Below, piece by piece: positions 15,243-23,651 of a DNA stretch of 27,767 nt (positions are counted from its first letter, which is position 1; each line of letters opens with the position of its first letter). Position numbers and translations under genes: made by a program. The stretch lies in assembly GCA_025800435.1 (NCBI GenBank), contig JAOXRV010000169.1, positions 1 to 27,767 on the forward strand, in the 5' to 3' direction. A model generated the notes under the pieces. That model was given only the letters and a program-made list of their open reading frames with translations. It searched no databases and was not told where the DNA came from. Origin of the DNA: Cellvibrionaceae bacterium (GTDB taxonomy: Bacteria; Pseudomonadota; Gammaproteobacteria; Pseudomonadales; Cellvibrionaceae).

Positions 15243-18200
15243 TTGAAGCGGCGGTAAAGCGCGGCCTGCTGGTGGCGGTACTGGTATTGATCAGCACCGT
15301 ACTCGGCATTGTGGCGGCCACCAGTATTCCGGTACAGATGATTCCCGATTTGGAAGTGCGCAGCATTACCGTGCGCACCGGCTGGCCTGGCGCCACCCCG
15401 CAAGATGTGGAAAAAGAAATTTTAATTGAGCAAGAGCGCTATTTGCGCGGCCTGCCGAATTTACAGCGGATGGTATCCGAAGCCGAGATGGGCCGCGCCA
15501 CTATCGAGCTGGAGTTCCCCTTTGGGGTGGATGTTAACGACGCCTTGATTCGAGTTAACAATGCCCTTAGCCAGGTGCCCAGCTACCCGGAGAACGTCGA
15601 CCAGCCACGTATTTTTTCCAGTTCGTTTTCCAGCAATGCGTTTATGTTTTTTATGTTGCAGCCACTGCCCGGCAACCCGCTGCAACTGGATGTGGATTTG
15701 CTGCAAGACTTTGCCGAAGATTTTGTGCGCCCCCGGCTGGAATCGGTGCCCGGGGTTTCCGAGGTCGGCGTCTATGGCGGCGCCCGCCGGCAAATCCAAA
15801 TTAAAGTAGACGCCGAGCGTCTGGCCCAGCGCGGCATCAGCCTGGTAGAGGTACGCAGCGCCATACGCAACCGCAACCGCGATGCTTCCGCCGGCGATAT
15901 CGAAAGCGGCAGCGACCGCTACCTGCTGCGGGTGGTGGGCCGCTTTGAACAGCTGCAAGATTTGCGGCAACTGATTGTTAAACGCAGCGGCGAGGCTAAT
16001 ATTCTGCTGCAGGATATTGCTGAGGTTAAGCTCGACCACTTTGAAAGCCGGGCCATATCCTACGCCGATGACGAGCGCACCATGCGGCTGTCGGTACGGC
16101 GTGAAAGCGGCTCCAATGTATTGGCGATTAAACAGCAAATACTGCCGGTGGTAGAAGAGCTAAACCAACAAGTACTGAGCCAAAACGGCCTGCGCTTGCG
16201 CCTGCTTAGCGACGATGTTACCTATGTCAGCGGTTCGCTCAAAAATGTTTGGGTAAACCTGGCCCTGGGCGCGCTGCTGGCAACCTTGGTCATGTATTAT
16301 TTTTTGCGCTCCGGCCGCGCCACCTTGATTGGTGTATTTGGTATACCCCTGTGCACCATTGCCGCGTTTATTGGCCTGCTGGCCTTTTCGCGCACCATTA
16401 ATGTGATCTCCCTAGCCGGGGTGGCCTTTGCCATCGGCATGACCGTCGACAACACCATTGTGGTGCTGGAATCAATTATGCAGGCCAAACAAAATGGCCG
16501 CAGTAAAACCGAAGCGGTGGTCAAAGGGGTGCAGGAGGTCTGGCCTGCGGTACTGGCCTCCAGCGCCACCACAGTGATGGTGTTTGCACCCATTTTATTT
16601 GTGGTGGAAGAGGCCGGCCAGCTCTACTCGGATATTGCCATCGCCATCGCCGCCGCCATTATCGCCTCTATGCTGGTGGCCATATTTGTGGTGCCGGTGG
16701 CCCTGGCCCAGCTGCGCAAACGCGGCGAGTTCGACACCGCCAAAAGCCACCAGCTATCGCCGCGCTGGCTGGCCATGGTTGAGTTTGCCACCGCCAGCAA
16801 AAGCCGGGCACGAACTCTGGCCGCCACTATTGCACTGTCGATTCTGGGGGCGGCCTATTTATTAATGCCCGCCGCCGAGTACCTGCCCGAGGGCGAGGAG
16901 CCCAAGGCTTTCTCAATGATGATTGCACCACCGGCTTACAACCTAAGTGAAATGGCCAAAATAGCCACCGAGTTGCGCGCCTATTTCAAGCCCTATTTAG
17001 CCCAGGCCGAGGACAGCTACGACCACGCCAACGACCCGATGCCACCGCTGGCCTATTACACCATGACCGTCACCAATGGACGCATTTGGTTTTTAAGCTC
17101 GCCCAAAGACCCGGCCGAAATTGGCGCGATGATGAGCGCCATTACCGACAAGTTTAAAAGCTACCCGGGCATGCGCGCCTTTTCTTCGCGTGGCTCGATC
17201 ATCTCCAGCAACGACGGCGGCACCCGGGCGGTGGCGGTGGATATCGCCGGCAATAATACCGTCGATCTTTACCGAGCCGCCGAGGCGGTCTACCAGGAGG
17301 CGGAAAAATTATTTGCCGACCCCCAGCTCAACTCCGACCCGCGCTCGCTCAGCCTAGACCAGCCGCTGATTGAAATACGGCCGCGCTGGCAGCGTCTGGC
17401 CGAGCTGGGTTTTAGCAACCAAAACTTTAGCTACGCGGTGGCCGCCCTCAGCGACGGCGCCTATGTGGATGAGTTTATTCTCGGCGATGATAAAGTGGAT
17501 ATGTTTTTATTCAGCGGCGCCGGCAATAAGCAGAGCCTTGAGCTGCTGGCCGACACGCCCATCCTCAGCCCCAGTGGCAGCGTATTGCCACTGGCATCGC
17601 TGGCAGATTTGATCGAGAGTAAAAACAGTAACTCGGTGCGCCGGGTCGATGGCAACCGCACCGTTACCGTCTATATCATTCCCTCGCGCCAGGTCGCGCT
17701 GGAAACTGCCGAAGCCCGGGTGCGCGAACAATTGATTCCCAATTTGTGGCGGCGCGGTGAGATCGCCCAAGGCATCAAGCTCAGCATCAGCGGCGCCGCC
17801 GACCAACTAGAGGCCACCCGCAGCTCCCTGTCCAGCAACTTCAGCATTGCAGTGCTGCTGATCTATCTATTGCTGGTGGCGATTTTTAGCCACTGGAAAA
17901 TGCCCTTGTTTATTTTGGCCACCGTACCCCTGGGCATGGCCGGCGGTCTGCTCGGCCTGATTGGCGCCAATGCCCTGGGCAGCCTCAGCGGCCTACTCGG
18001 CCTCGGCGGTTTTCACCAGCCCTTTGATATGATTACCATGCTCGGCTTTTTAATTTTGCTCGGCACCGTGGTCAATAACCCGATCTTAATTGTCGACCAA
18101 ACCCGCCGCTGTATCGACCGGGGCATGGCGGTGCAAAGCGCCGTGCGCGAAGCGGTCAGCAAACGCCTAAAGCCAATCTTGATGTCCACCGCCACCACCC

Positions 18201-18376
18201 TGTTCGGGCTGGCGCCGCTGGTACTGATTCCCGGCGAAGGCACCGAACTGTACCGCGGGGTGGGCATAATAGTGCTCAGCGGCATACTCGCCTCAACCCT
18301 ACTCAGCCTAAGCTTTTTACCCGCCCTGCTGGTGGCGGTTATCCCCGAGCCCGAGACGCAAAAAAGCCCCGGCTGA
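15239..18376 (+). CDS. RND efflux permease, second pump
   Basis: A full-length 1045-residue inner-membrane RND transporter driven by the proton gradient. It has the expected 12 transmembrane helices, two large periplasmic loops, and the pairs TWPGATPQDVEKEI-type porter start (here GWPGATPQDVEKEILIEQE) and FGVDVNDALIRVNNALSQV. In TM4 the proton-relay pair of AcrB (DD) is Asp404-Asn405 in GMTVDNTIVVLES, as in many permeases outside the HAE1 group. TM10 has GTVVNNPILIVDQTRR near 942. The substrate is unknown; divalent metal, drug or lipid export are all possible. The stop codon lies in the loop of a hairpin (18363-18385). Confidence 0.96.
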   Translation: MIEAAVKRGLLVAVLVLISTVLGIVAATSIPVQMIPDLEVRSITVRTGWPGATPQDVEKEILIEQERYLRGLPNLQRMVSEAEMGRATIELEFPFGVDVNDALIRVNNALSQVPSYPENVDQPRIFSSSFSSNAFMFFMLQPLPGNPLQLDVDLLQDFAEDFVRPRLESVPGVSEVGVYGGARRQIQIKVDAERLAQRGISLVEVRSAIRNRNRDASAGDIESGSDRYLLRVVGRFEQLQDLRQLIVKRSGEANILLQDIAEVKLDHFESRAISYADDERTMRLSVRRESGSNVLAIKQQILPVVEELNQQVLSQNGLRLRLLSDDVTYVSGSLKNVWVNLALGALLATLVMYYFLRSGRATLIGVFGIPLCTIAAFIGLLAFSRTINVISLAGVAFAIGMTVDNTIVVLESIMQAKQNGRSKTEAVVKGVQEVWPAVLASSATTVMVFAPILFVVEEAGQLYSDIAIAIAAAIIASMLVAIFVVPVALAQLRKRGEFDTAKSHQLSPRWLAMVEFATASKSRARTLAATIALSILGAAYLLMPAAEYLPEGEEPKAFSMMIAPPAYNLSEMAKIATELRAYFKPYLAQAEDSYDHANDPMPPLAYYTMTVTNGRIWFLSSPKDPAEIGAMMSAITDKFKSYPGMRAFSSRGSIISSNDGGTRAVAVDIAGNNTVDLYRAAEAVYQEAEKLFADPQLNSDPRSLSLDQPLIEIRPRWQRLAELGFSNQNFSYAVAALSDGAYVDEFILGDDKVDMFLFSGAGNKQSLELLADTPILSPSGSVLPLASLADLIESKNSNSVRRVDGNRTVTVYIIPSRQVALETAEARVREQLIPNLWRRGEIAQGIKLSISGAADQLEATRSSLSSNFSIAVLLIYLLLVAIFSHWKMPLFILATVPLGMAGGLLGLIGANALGSLSGLLGLGGFHQPFDMITMLGFLILLGTVVNNPILIVDQTRRCIDRGMAVQSAVREAVSKRLKPILMSTATTLFGLAPLVLIPGEGTELYRGVGIIVLSGILASTLLSLSFLPALLVAVIPEPETQKSPG

Positions 18377-18385
18377 CGGGGCTTT
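18363..18385. terminator. Terminator hairpin overlapping the RND permease stop
   Basis: AAAGCCCCG (18363-18371), loop GCTGA and CGGGGCTTT (18377-18385) form a 9-base stem. The TGA stop (18374-18376) is in the loop. On plus the U-run is only three; on minus the run is six T. It still best explains the end of the RND transcript before hipBA. Confidence 0.7.
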
Positions 18386-18444
18386 CAAGGATTCCCGATA
18401 AAAATACCTAAAAGGCCTACAAATGCATAAAATCATCATAATAG

Positions 18445-18535
18445 GCCCTTTAAGATCTATTAATATAAAGACATTTTACAGCCCCCAAAGGTACTGATAC
18501 AATCAAATTTCACAACAAAAAGCCCTTTAGGGATC
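18445..18535 (+). promoter_or_regulatory. hipBA promoter with two operator-like repeats
   Basis: TTTACA (18475-18480) and TACAAT (18498-18503), each five of six matches to consensus and spaced 17 bases, form the strongest promoter seen in the window. The direct repeats GCCCTTTAAGATC (18445-18457) and GCCCTTTAGGGATC (18522-18535) flank it, one upstream of the -35 and the other over the ribosome-binding region of hipB. HipB proteins repress their own operon through paired sites (family knowledge); that these are the sites is inference. Confidence 0.65.
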
Positions 18536-18541
18536 GCTAAA

Positions 18542-18862
18542 ATGAATGCTGATAATACGGCAGTTTTAATTGGCCGCAGAATAAAGCAGTACCGCCTCAA
18601 CCAGGATCTTACCCAGGAAGATTTGGCCATGCTGGCGGGCGTTTCCCTAAAAGCGGTCAAAAATTCTGAAGCAGGTAAAAGCACCCTCGGCACCTACGCC
18701 GCCATCATGATCGCACTTGGTCGGCAAGATCAGTTACTGGCTGCATTTCCCGATGAGGGAGTTTCACCCATACAACTCCTTAAAAGTAAAACCAACTCCA
18801 AAAAAAGGGCGAGCGGTAAAAGAAAAATTAACCCAAACCCTGAGCAGGAGCTGGATTGGTAA
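18542..18862 (+). CDS. hipB: HipB-like antitoxin, XRE-family DNA-binding protein
   Basis: A 106-residue antitoxin and autorepressor. The HTH of the XRE/Cro type spans about 8-65 (IGRRIKQYRLNQDLTQEDLAMLAGVS with recognition helix LKAVKNSEAGK). A basic, Lys/Ser-rich linker then leads to the tail ending ELDW. E. coli HipB also ends in an acidic-aromatic tail (LEW), the part targeted for proteolysis; the match supports the assignment. Stop and next start overlap in TAATG, so translation is coupled to hipA. The gene pair is visibly less GC-rich than its flanks, consistent with an acquired toxin-antitoxin module. Confidence 0.88.
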   Translation: MNADNTAVLIGRRIKQYRLNQDLTQEDLAMLAGVSLKAVKNSEAGKSTLGTYAAIMIALGRQDQLLAAFPDEGVSPIQLLKSKTNSKKRASGKRKINPNPEQELDW

Positions 18863-20184
18863 TGGCGACCATTGAGGTTAAATACCAAGATTACGGTGTT
18901 GGTGCGCTGAGTTTTGAGCAGGGAGACACAGCCGCGCGCTTTGAGTATTCCACCGAATTTGTTAAAACCGGCATCCCGCTCGCGCCATTAACCATGCCCT
19001 TAGAAGAGCGCCGAATCTACACATTTCCAGGGATAAATTGGGACACCTTTAAAGGCTTACCGGGGATGCTGGCCGATTCCTTACCCGATGATTTTGGCAA
19101 CGCTGTGCTCAACAGATGGCTAGCCCAGCAGCCTTCCAGAAGCGCAGAGCTGACACCGCTAGAACGGCTTCAATACACTGGCTCAAGGGGCATGGGAGCA
19201 CTTGAGTACCACCCAAGTCAGAAACATCGTCAATTCCCAAAAGACAAAGATGTCCACCTAGAGACTCTGACCCGCCTGGCCCAGACTGTTTTAGACTCAC
19301 GCAGCAACTTTAGCCAGCACATAAAATTTGACAACAAGGCTGAAGACAAAGAAATGATGCAAGCGCTGTTGGCTGTTGGCACCAGTGCCGGCGGAGCCAG
19401 GCCAAAGGCGGTGCTGGCATTTAATGACGATTTTACCGAAGTACGCTCTGGGCAGGGGAACGTCGCGCCCGGTTTTACACACTACTTATTAAAATTTGAT
19501 GGTGTACAGGAGAGAGAGCCATCACAGCAGACATTTGGTGACCCACTTGGCTACAGCGTGATGGAGTATATCTACCACCTAATGGCGACAGAGGCAAAAA
19601 TCGATATGATGCCGTGCCGCCTGCTCAACGAGGGTAGCCGGCGTCATTTTGTTACCCAGCGCTTTGACCGGGTAGGGAATCGCAAAAAGCACATCCAAAC
19701 TCTAACGGCTATAAAGCATGTTAACTACCAGGCCGTTGGCGCTTTCTCCTATGAAGAGCTATTTAAAGTGGCCAGGGAATTAAAGCTGCCGAAAGTTGAT
19801 GCACTGAACTTGTTTCGACGCATGGTATTTAACCATATTGCCACCAACCACGATGATCACAGTAAAAACTTTGCCTTTATGCTGGAAGGGAAAAAATGGC
19901 GACTGGCCCCTGCCTATGACGTTGCATTCAGTTACAAACCAGGCAACCCATGGGTAGAGCAGCACTGGATGTCTCTAAATGGCAAGCGTATAGGGCATAC
20001 GCGCGAGGACTTCCACGCCCTAGCCAGGGTGCACCTGCCGAACGTAGCAGCAAATGAAATAGACGATATTATTGAAGAAATTCTCCAAGCCGTGTCTAAA
20101 TGGGAGGCCCTAGCCAAGGAGCATGAGGTTCCAGTTGCTCTCGCCAAGATCATTCAGAGCAATATTCGATTAGATGCGTTTTAA
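18862..20184 (+). CDS. hipA: HipA-like serine/threonine kinase toxin
   Basis: A 440-residue HipA-family kinase, whose E. coli relative phosphorylates glutamyl-tRNA synthetase and causes persistence. The N-terminal domain has FKGLPGMLADSLPDDFGN (63-80). The kinase core has the glycine-rich loop GTSAGGARPKA (173-183) with Ser175, matching the autophosphorylated loop, the ATP lysine Lys211 in HYLLKFDG, the catalytic NHDDHSKNF (Asp331) and the metal-binding Asp353 in LAPAYDVAFSY. All core residues are intact, so it looks active. The GTSAGGARPKA form differs from E. coli HipA, so the target may differ. I start at ATG 18862, one base into the hipB stop. Length is standard. Confidence 0.92.
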   Translation: MATIEVKYQDYGVGALSFEQGDTAARFEYSTEFVKTGIPLAPLTMPLEERRIYTFPGINWDTFKGLPGMLADSLPDDFGNAVLNRWLAQQPSRSAELTPLERLQYTGSRGMGALEYHPSQKHRQFPKDKDVHLETLTRLAQTVLDSRSNFSQHIKFDNKAEDKEMMQALLAVGTSAGGARPKAVLAFNDDFTEVRSGQGNVAPGFTHYLLKFDGVQEREPSQQTFGDPLGYSVMEYIYHLMATEAKIDMMPCRLLNEGSRRHFVTQRFDRVGNRKKHIQTLTAIKHVNYQAVGAFSYEELFKVARELKLPKVDALNLFRRMVFNHIATNHDDHSKNFAFMLEGKKWRLAPAYDVAFSYKPGNPWVEQHWMSLNGKRIGHTREDFHALARVHLPNVAANEIDDIIEEILQAVSKWEALAKEHEVPVALAKIIQSNIRLDAF

Positions 20185-20241
20185 ATACAGCCTGGGGTTT
20201 TTACCCCCTGGGATTGACCAGCACACCTAAGCCCCAAACAA

Positions 20242-20266
20242 GAAGGCCCCAACAAGTGGGGCCTTC
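20242..20266 (-). terminator. Terminator between hipA and ssb
   Basis: GAAGGCCCCA (20242-20251), loop ACAAG and TGGGGCCTTC (20257-20266) pair perfectly over 10 bases, 34 bases past the ssb stop. Read on minus it is followed by TTGTTT. It may also stop hipA transcripts coming the other way. A weaker GGGG-TTTTTA-CCCC hairpin lies at about 20195-20208, just after hipA. Confidence 0.75.
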
Positions 20267-20299
20267 AAGCTATTACTGCACAATACCGCTGTGGGCATT

Positions 20300-20818
20300 T
20301 TAGAACGGAATATCGTCATCAAAGCTGTTATCAAAACCCTGGGGCTGCTTGGGCGCCTGCTGCGGAGCTTGCTGGGGCGGCTGTTGCTGTGCTGGCTGTT
20401 GCGGTGCTGGCTGCTGGTAGCCTCCCTGCTGGGGCTGTTGCATGGGGGCACCCTGGCCGTAACCGCCACCCATATTATCGCCGCGGGAATCGAGCATTTG
20501 CATATCGTTGGCGACGATCTCGGTGGTGTAGCGATCCTGGCCGCTCTGATCCTGCCATTTGCGGGTTTGAATGCGACCCTCGATGTAAACTTTTGAGCCC
20601 TTGCGCAGGTATTCGCCGGCGATCTCGGCCAGGCGATTAAAAAACACAATGCGGTGCCACTCGGTGCGCTCTTGCTTCTGGCCGGACTGTTTGTCGGTCC
20701 AGGAATCGGAAGTGGCCACGCTGATATTGGTTACCGCACCACCCGAAGGTAGGTACTTGGTTTCGGGATCATTGCCTAGATTGCCAACAATGATCGCCTT
20801 ATTAATGCCTCGGGCCAT
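20300..20818 (-). CDS. ssb: Single-stranded DNA-binding protein
   Basis: SSB coats single-stranded DNA in replication, recombination and repair and recruits partners through its C-terminal tip. The 172-residue protein has the OB fold (about 3-108: GINKAIIVGNLGNDPETKYLPSG, EWHRIVFFNRLAEIAGEYL, VYIEGRIQTRKWQ), a Gly/Gln/Pro-rich linker (about 115-160, rich in QQP and APQQ runs) and the acidic tip DDDIPF. AGGAG lies before ATG 20818. It follows the MFS gene with a 57-base gap, as in the Pseudomonas uvrA-MFS-ssb locus. Confidence 0.98.
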   Translation of the reverse strand: MARGINKAIIVGNLGNDPETKYLPSGGAVTNISVATSDSWTDKQSGQKQERTEWHRIVFFNRLAEIAGEYLRKGSKVYIEGRIQTRKWQDQSGQDRYTTEIVANDMQMLDSRGDNMGGGYGQGAPMQQPQQGGYQQPAPQQPAQQQPPQQAPQQAPKQPQGFDNSFDDDIPF

Positions 20819-20875
20819 AATATTCTCCTAGTTCTGTAGCGCCGCCTTGTCTTGAGGCAGCTATTCTATCCCATT

Positions 20876-22240
20876 TCAGGCTGCGGGGGCATCCAATTGC
20901 AGCCCTTGCAAAGCGGCCTCGTCGAATTCTGCCTCGATGATGCGCACACTGGCTACCGCTTGATCCCGTGCCAGCAGCACTTCGCGCACACCGCTTAGTG
21001 CCTTAAGCTCGGCCTCGGCCCGATCTAGGCGGCTGGTGTGTACATCCACAAACAGAGTACTGACCGCCGGCGGCCCGCTCATACCCAGGCCCACCCAGGC
21101 CAGGGCAACAAATAACACTGCGCATAAAGCAAACAGCGCCCCCGCCCCAAACTGGCCCAATAAATAGCCACCACAGGCACCGCCGGCAAAGGTGCCAAAG
21201 AACTGGTAGGTAGAAAACACCCCGGAAGCAGCGCCTTTGGCCGCCATCGGGGCCATTCGGGTCAGTAGCGATGGCAGGCTGGCTTCGAGCATATTAAAGC
21301 CAATAAAAAAGATCAGTAAACCGGCCAATAGACCGAGGCCCCAAAACCCACTCAGGGCAAATAAGCCCTCAGCCAGAAGCAATAGGGCACAAGCAATTAA
21401 CAACAGCGGCTTGTGGCGGCGCTTCTTCTCGGCCCAAATAATAAAGGGCAGCATAACGATAAAAGACAGCAGCATCACCGGCAGATAGACCAACCAGTGC
21501 TGCTCACGATCTATTTCTAATTCACCCAGCAGCAAGCCCGGCACCACGACAAAACTGGCCATCAAAGCAAAGTGCAACACCAATACCGCAATATTTAAAC
21601 GCTGCAGCTGGGGGTCTTTCAGCACCTGCCCCAGGGGCAGCTTTGCCGCCGGTGGTCTAAGCGGGGCATTGGGCACCAGAGTGAATAGAATCACCAGACC
21701 CACCAAGGCCAGGCCCGCGGTTGCCCAAAAAATACCGGATAAACCCTGTGAGCGGGCGATGGCCGGGCCAAGCACAATGGCCAGGGCGAAGGCAACACCA
21801 ATGGCCACACCGATACTGGCCATGGCTTTGCTGCGATTGCGCTCGGCGGTAAGATCGCCCACCAGGGCCATAATGGTGCCGGCAATGGCACCCGCCCCTT
21901 GCAGCGCACGCCCGGCAATTAAGCCGTACACCGATTCAGCGCTTGCCGCCAGTACACTGCCAGCGGCAAATAATAGTAAGCCAAAGGCAATCAGCGGTTT
22001 GCGGCCAAGCCTGTCAGATAAACTACCGAAAGGGATTTGCAGCAGGGCCTGGGTCAGACCATAGACACCTAGCGCCAGCCCCAATAAAAAGGCATTACTG
22101 CCTGGGTAACTATCGCCATACAAGGTAAGCACCGGCAAAACCATAAACAAGCCGAGCATGCGAAAGGCATACAAACTGGTTAATGACAGCACTGCGCGCC
22201 GCTCAAAACCGCTCATTGCCGGTGTCGAAACAACAGCCAT
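20876..22240 (-). CDS. yajR: YajR-like MFS exporter with C-terminal cytoplasmic domain
   Basis: A 454-residue major facilitator transporter with 12 helices, the same length as E. coli YajR. It begins FERRAVLSLTSLYAFRMLGLFMVLPVL. Motif A is GSLSDRLGRKP (72-82), and RALQGAGAIAG and MEASLPSLLTR are typical of the group. After helix 12 a ferredoxin-like domain (about 388-450: LFVDVHTSRLDRAEAELKALSGVREVLL) matches the YAM domain known only from YajR-type proteins. Its substrate is unknown. The gene is divergent from the uvrA side and lies next to ssb, the standard order for pseudomonad-like genomes. Confidence 0.92.
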   Translation of the reverse strand: MAVVSTPAMSGFERRAVLSLTSLYAFRMLGLFMVLPVLTLYGDSYPGSNAFLLGLALGVYGLTQALLQIPFGSLSDRLGRKPLIAFGLLLFAAGSVLAASAESVYGLIAGRALQGAGAIAGTIMALVGDLTAERNRSKAMASIGVAIGVAFALAIVLGPAIARSQGLSGIFWATAGLALVGLVILFTLVPNAPLRPPAAKLPLGQVLKDPQLQRLNIAVLVLHFALMASFVVVPGLLLGELEIDREQHWLVYLPVMLLSFIVMLPFIIWAEKKRRHKPLLLIACALLLLAEGLFALSGFWGLGLLAGLLIFFIGFNMLEASLPSLLTRMAPMAAKGAASGVFSTYQFFGTFAGGACGGYLLGQFGAGALFALCAVLFVALAWVGLGMSGPPAVSTLFVDVHTSRLDRAEAELKALSGVREVLLARDQAVASVRIIEAEFDEAALQGLQLDAPAA

Positions 22241-22798
22241 TTGGCTTTTCCTACTGCTAAAGGGGGCTAATTTTAACAGCTGTTGTCGCGGGATTCACGG
22301 TAATAAATTAGCGCGAATAGAGTGAAAAAATTTTGCTTTGCGCCTGAGTATTCTGCGGCCTTTCATGACAATTTATCGATTTTTTAGGCCACAGTTCATT
22401 ATCAACTCCTTCTTTGTGGCGATTCGAAAAAACCAGAACCATACTTATTTCTGAAATTGAGGCCGCCTGGCGCTCTACGTATTGCAGCCATCATTAGGGC
22501 CACTTATTCTTGCAGGCAACACTCTCAGCAATGTGACTTAGGTCTCAGTTTTTGAGTGTAAGAAATAGTAGGCATCAATTGATGTAGCAGCCGTCAATGT
22601 TGTTTAAACGGCCGCCACAAACAAACGGAAGCCATAAAAAGAACGCCTTAGGGTAAGTAAATTTTAACGAATTTCTAAATAGGCGCATTAGGAGCAATAA
22701 CTTATTAGGCGCAGCACTTACGGAGCTACTCGATTTTTTACCGTAAGCCCCCTGCCCTAGCAAACAGCAACTTTAGAGATACCGCACAGGAATGCACC
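22241..22798. other. 558-base region upstream of the LuxR-type regulator
   Basis: This is lower in GC than its flanks and carries no convincing gene. A 62-codon minus ORF at 22575-22763 has no family resemblance. GGCCACA (22388-22394) and a TGTGGCG-like copy (22415-22421) can pair. AGGA lies 8-11 bases before the regulator ATG. I see no strong sigma-70 promoter and no c-di-GMP riboswitch core. The size suits a multi-input promoter such as those of csgD-type master regulators, but that is inference. Confidence 0.5.
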
Positions 22799-23458
22799 AT
22801 GCAGCCAAAGGCCAATACCCCCCTGGAAACTAGCCAGCCTTCAGTGGCCCTTGTTTCCCACCAGAGCAGCTTGCAGACATCGCTGTTGGCTCACCTTATA
22901 AGCCACGAGCTCAATATCGAGTGTCCAATTGTCGAGCTGTGTCATTTTTCCACCATCAACACCACCTTCGCCCTGGTCGATTGCCAACATCACCGCCGCG
23001 AAGACCTCGCCAAGTGGTTACAAGACTGCCAGGACCGCGACGATGCCCCCATTATCGCCCTGTTTAATGTCACCCCACACAGCGACCACGAAGACCTGCT
23101 GGCCTGGCCCTGCGTACACGGCCTGTTCCACACCACCAGCAGCCAAGAACTGCTGCTACAGGGCTTAAACCAGCTGCTGAGCGGCGAATACTGGCTGCCC
23201 CGGCGCCTACTGCACCACTTTTTGCAGAGCCGCCGGCCCCCGGTGTTTAACCCCATCGCCGAGAAGCTCACCAAGCGCGAGCGCCAGATCCTCACCCTGA
23301 TCCGCGAGGGCGCCACCAACGCCAATATCGCCTCCATGCTGTTTGTGAGCGAACACACGGTCAAAAGCCACCTGTACAATGTGTACAAGAAAATTGGTGT
23401 TAAAAACCGCCTAGAGGCCTGTAACTGGGCGCGAATCCACATCCCCGAAAGCGCCTAA
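22799..23458 (+). CDS. LuxR/CsgD-family transcriptional regulator
   Basis: A 219-residue regulator with an N-terminal receiver-like domain (about 13-125) and a C-terminal LuxR HTH (about 155-215: LTKRERQILTLIREGATNANIASMLF, SEHTVKSHLYNVYKKIGVKNR). The receiver part, ALVSHQSS at the first strand and DCQHHRRED in place of the phospho-Asp loop, lacks a canonical phosphorylation site. This is as in CsgD and VpsT, which respond to other signals. The linker has YWLPR (131-135) where VpsT-type proteins carry the c-di-GMP-binding W[FLM][TS]R; here the third residue is Pro. A role in biofilm or surface matrix control is therefore possible but not shown. It sits alone between the YajR-like gene and uvrA. 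Confidence 0.88.
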   Translation: MQPKANTPLETSQPSVALVSHQSSLQTSLLAHLISHELNIECPIVELCHFSTINTTFALVDCQHHRREDLAKWLQDCQDRDDAPIIALFNVTPHSDHEDLLAWPCVHGLFHTTSSQELLLQGLNQLLSGEYWLPRRLLHHFLQSRRPPVFNPIAEKLTKRERQILTLIREGATNANIASMLFVSEHTVKSHLYNVYKKIGVKNRLEACNWARIHIPESA

Positions 23459-23474
23459 TTGCTTTCTACCTACT

Positions 23475-23508
23475 GCCTAGAAATCATCATCCAAGATGAT
23501 TTCTAGGC
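23475..23508 (+). repeat. Perfect 14-base hairpin after the LuxR gene
   Basis: GCCTAGAAATCATC (23475-23488), loop ATCCAA and GATGATTTCTAGGC (23495-23508) pair without mismatch, 16 bases past the stop. There is no U-run after it, so it is more likely an RNA stability element or a protein-binding palindrome than a terminator. Confidence 0.8.
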
Positions 23509-23509
23509 A

Positions 23510-23588
23510 CAAGCGAAAATGCGCTGCGCAAAAGTGTGATTTTCCTTGACCATTTTCGCTTGAAGCCGGCTCCTGCCGGCTTTTTCTT
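23510..23588 (+). terminator. Nested inverted repeat and terminator after the LuxR gene
   Basis: Arms CAAGCGAAAATG (23510-23521) and CATTTTCGCTTG (23551-23562) are perfect over 12 bases with a 29-base interior. Directly after them AAGCCGGC-TCCT-GCCGGCTT (23563-23582) followed by TTTCTTTT is a classic rho-independent terminator on the plus strand. Together with the preceding 14-base hairpin this gives three consecutive structures in about 110 bases. Confidence 0.85.
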
Positions 23589-23651
23589 TTCTACCCCAAT
23601 TTTGTTTTCAAGCTCCCAATACTTGCACCAATTTGAATTAGGCACGTCACA

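Noticed and set aside
15461..16138. 225-codon antisense ORF within the RND permease
   Set aside because: The plus-strand frame encodes a clear RND protein; the antisense frame is open because of GC-rich codon bias.
22575..22763. 62-codon minus ORF upstream of the LuxR gene
   Set aside because: It lies in low-GC intergenic sequence, has no Shine-Dalgarno and no family resemblance; more likely chance.
22600..22798. Possible c-di-GMP riboswitch before the CsgD-like gene
   Set aside because: The conserved GEMM-I core and tetraloop-receptor sequences are not present.
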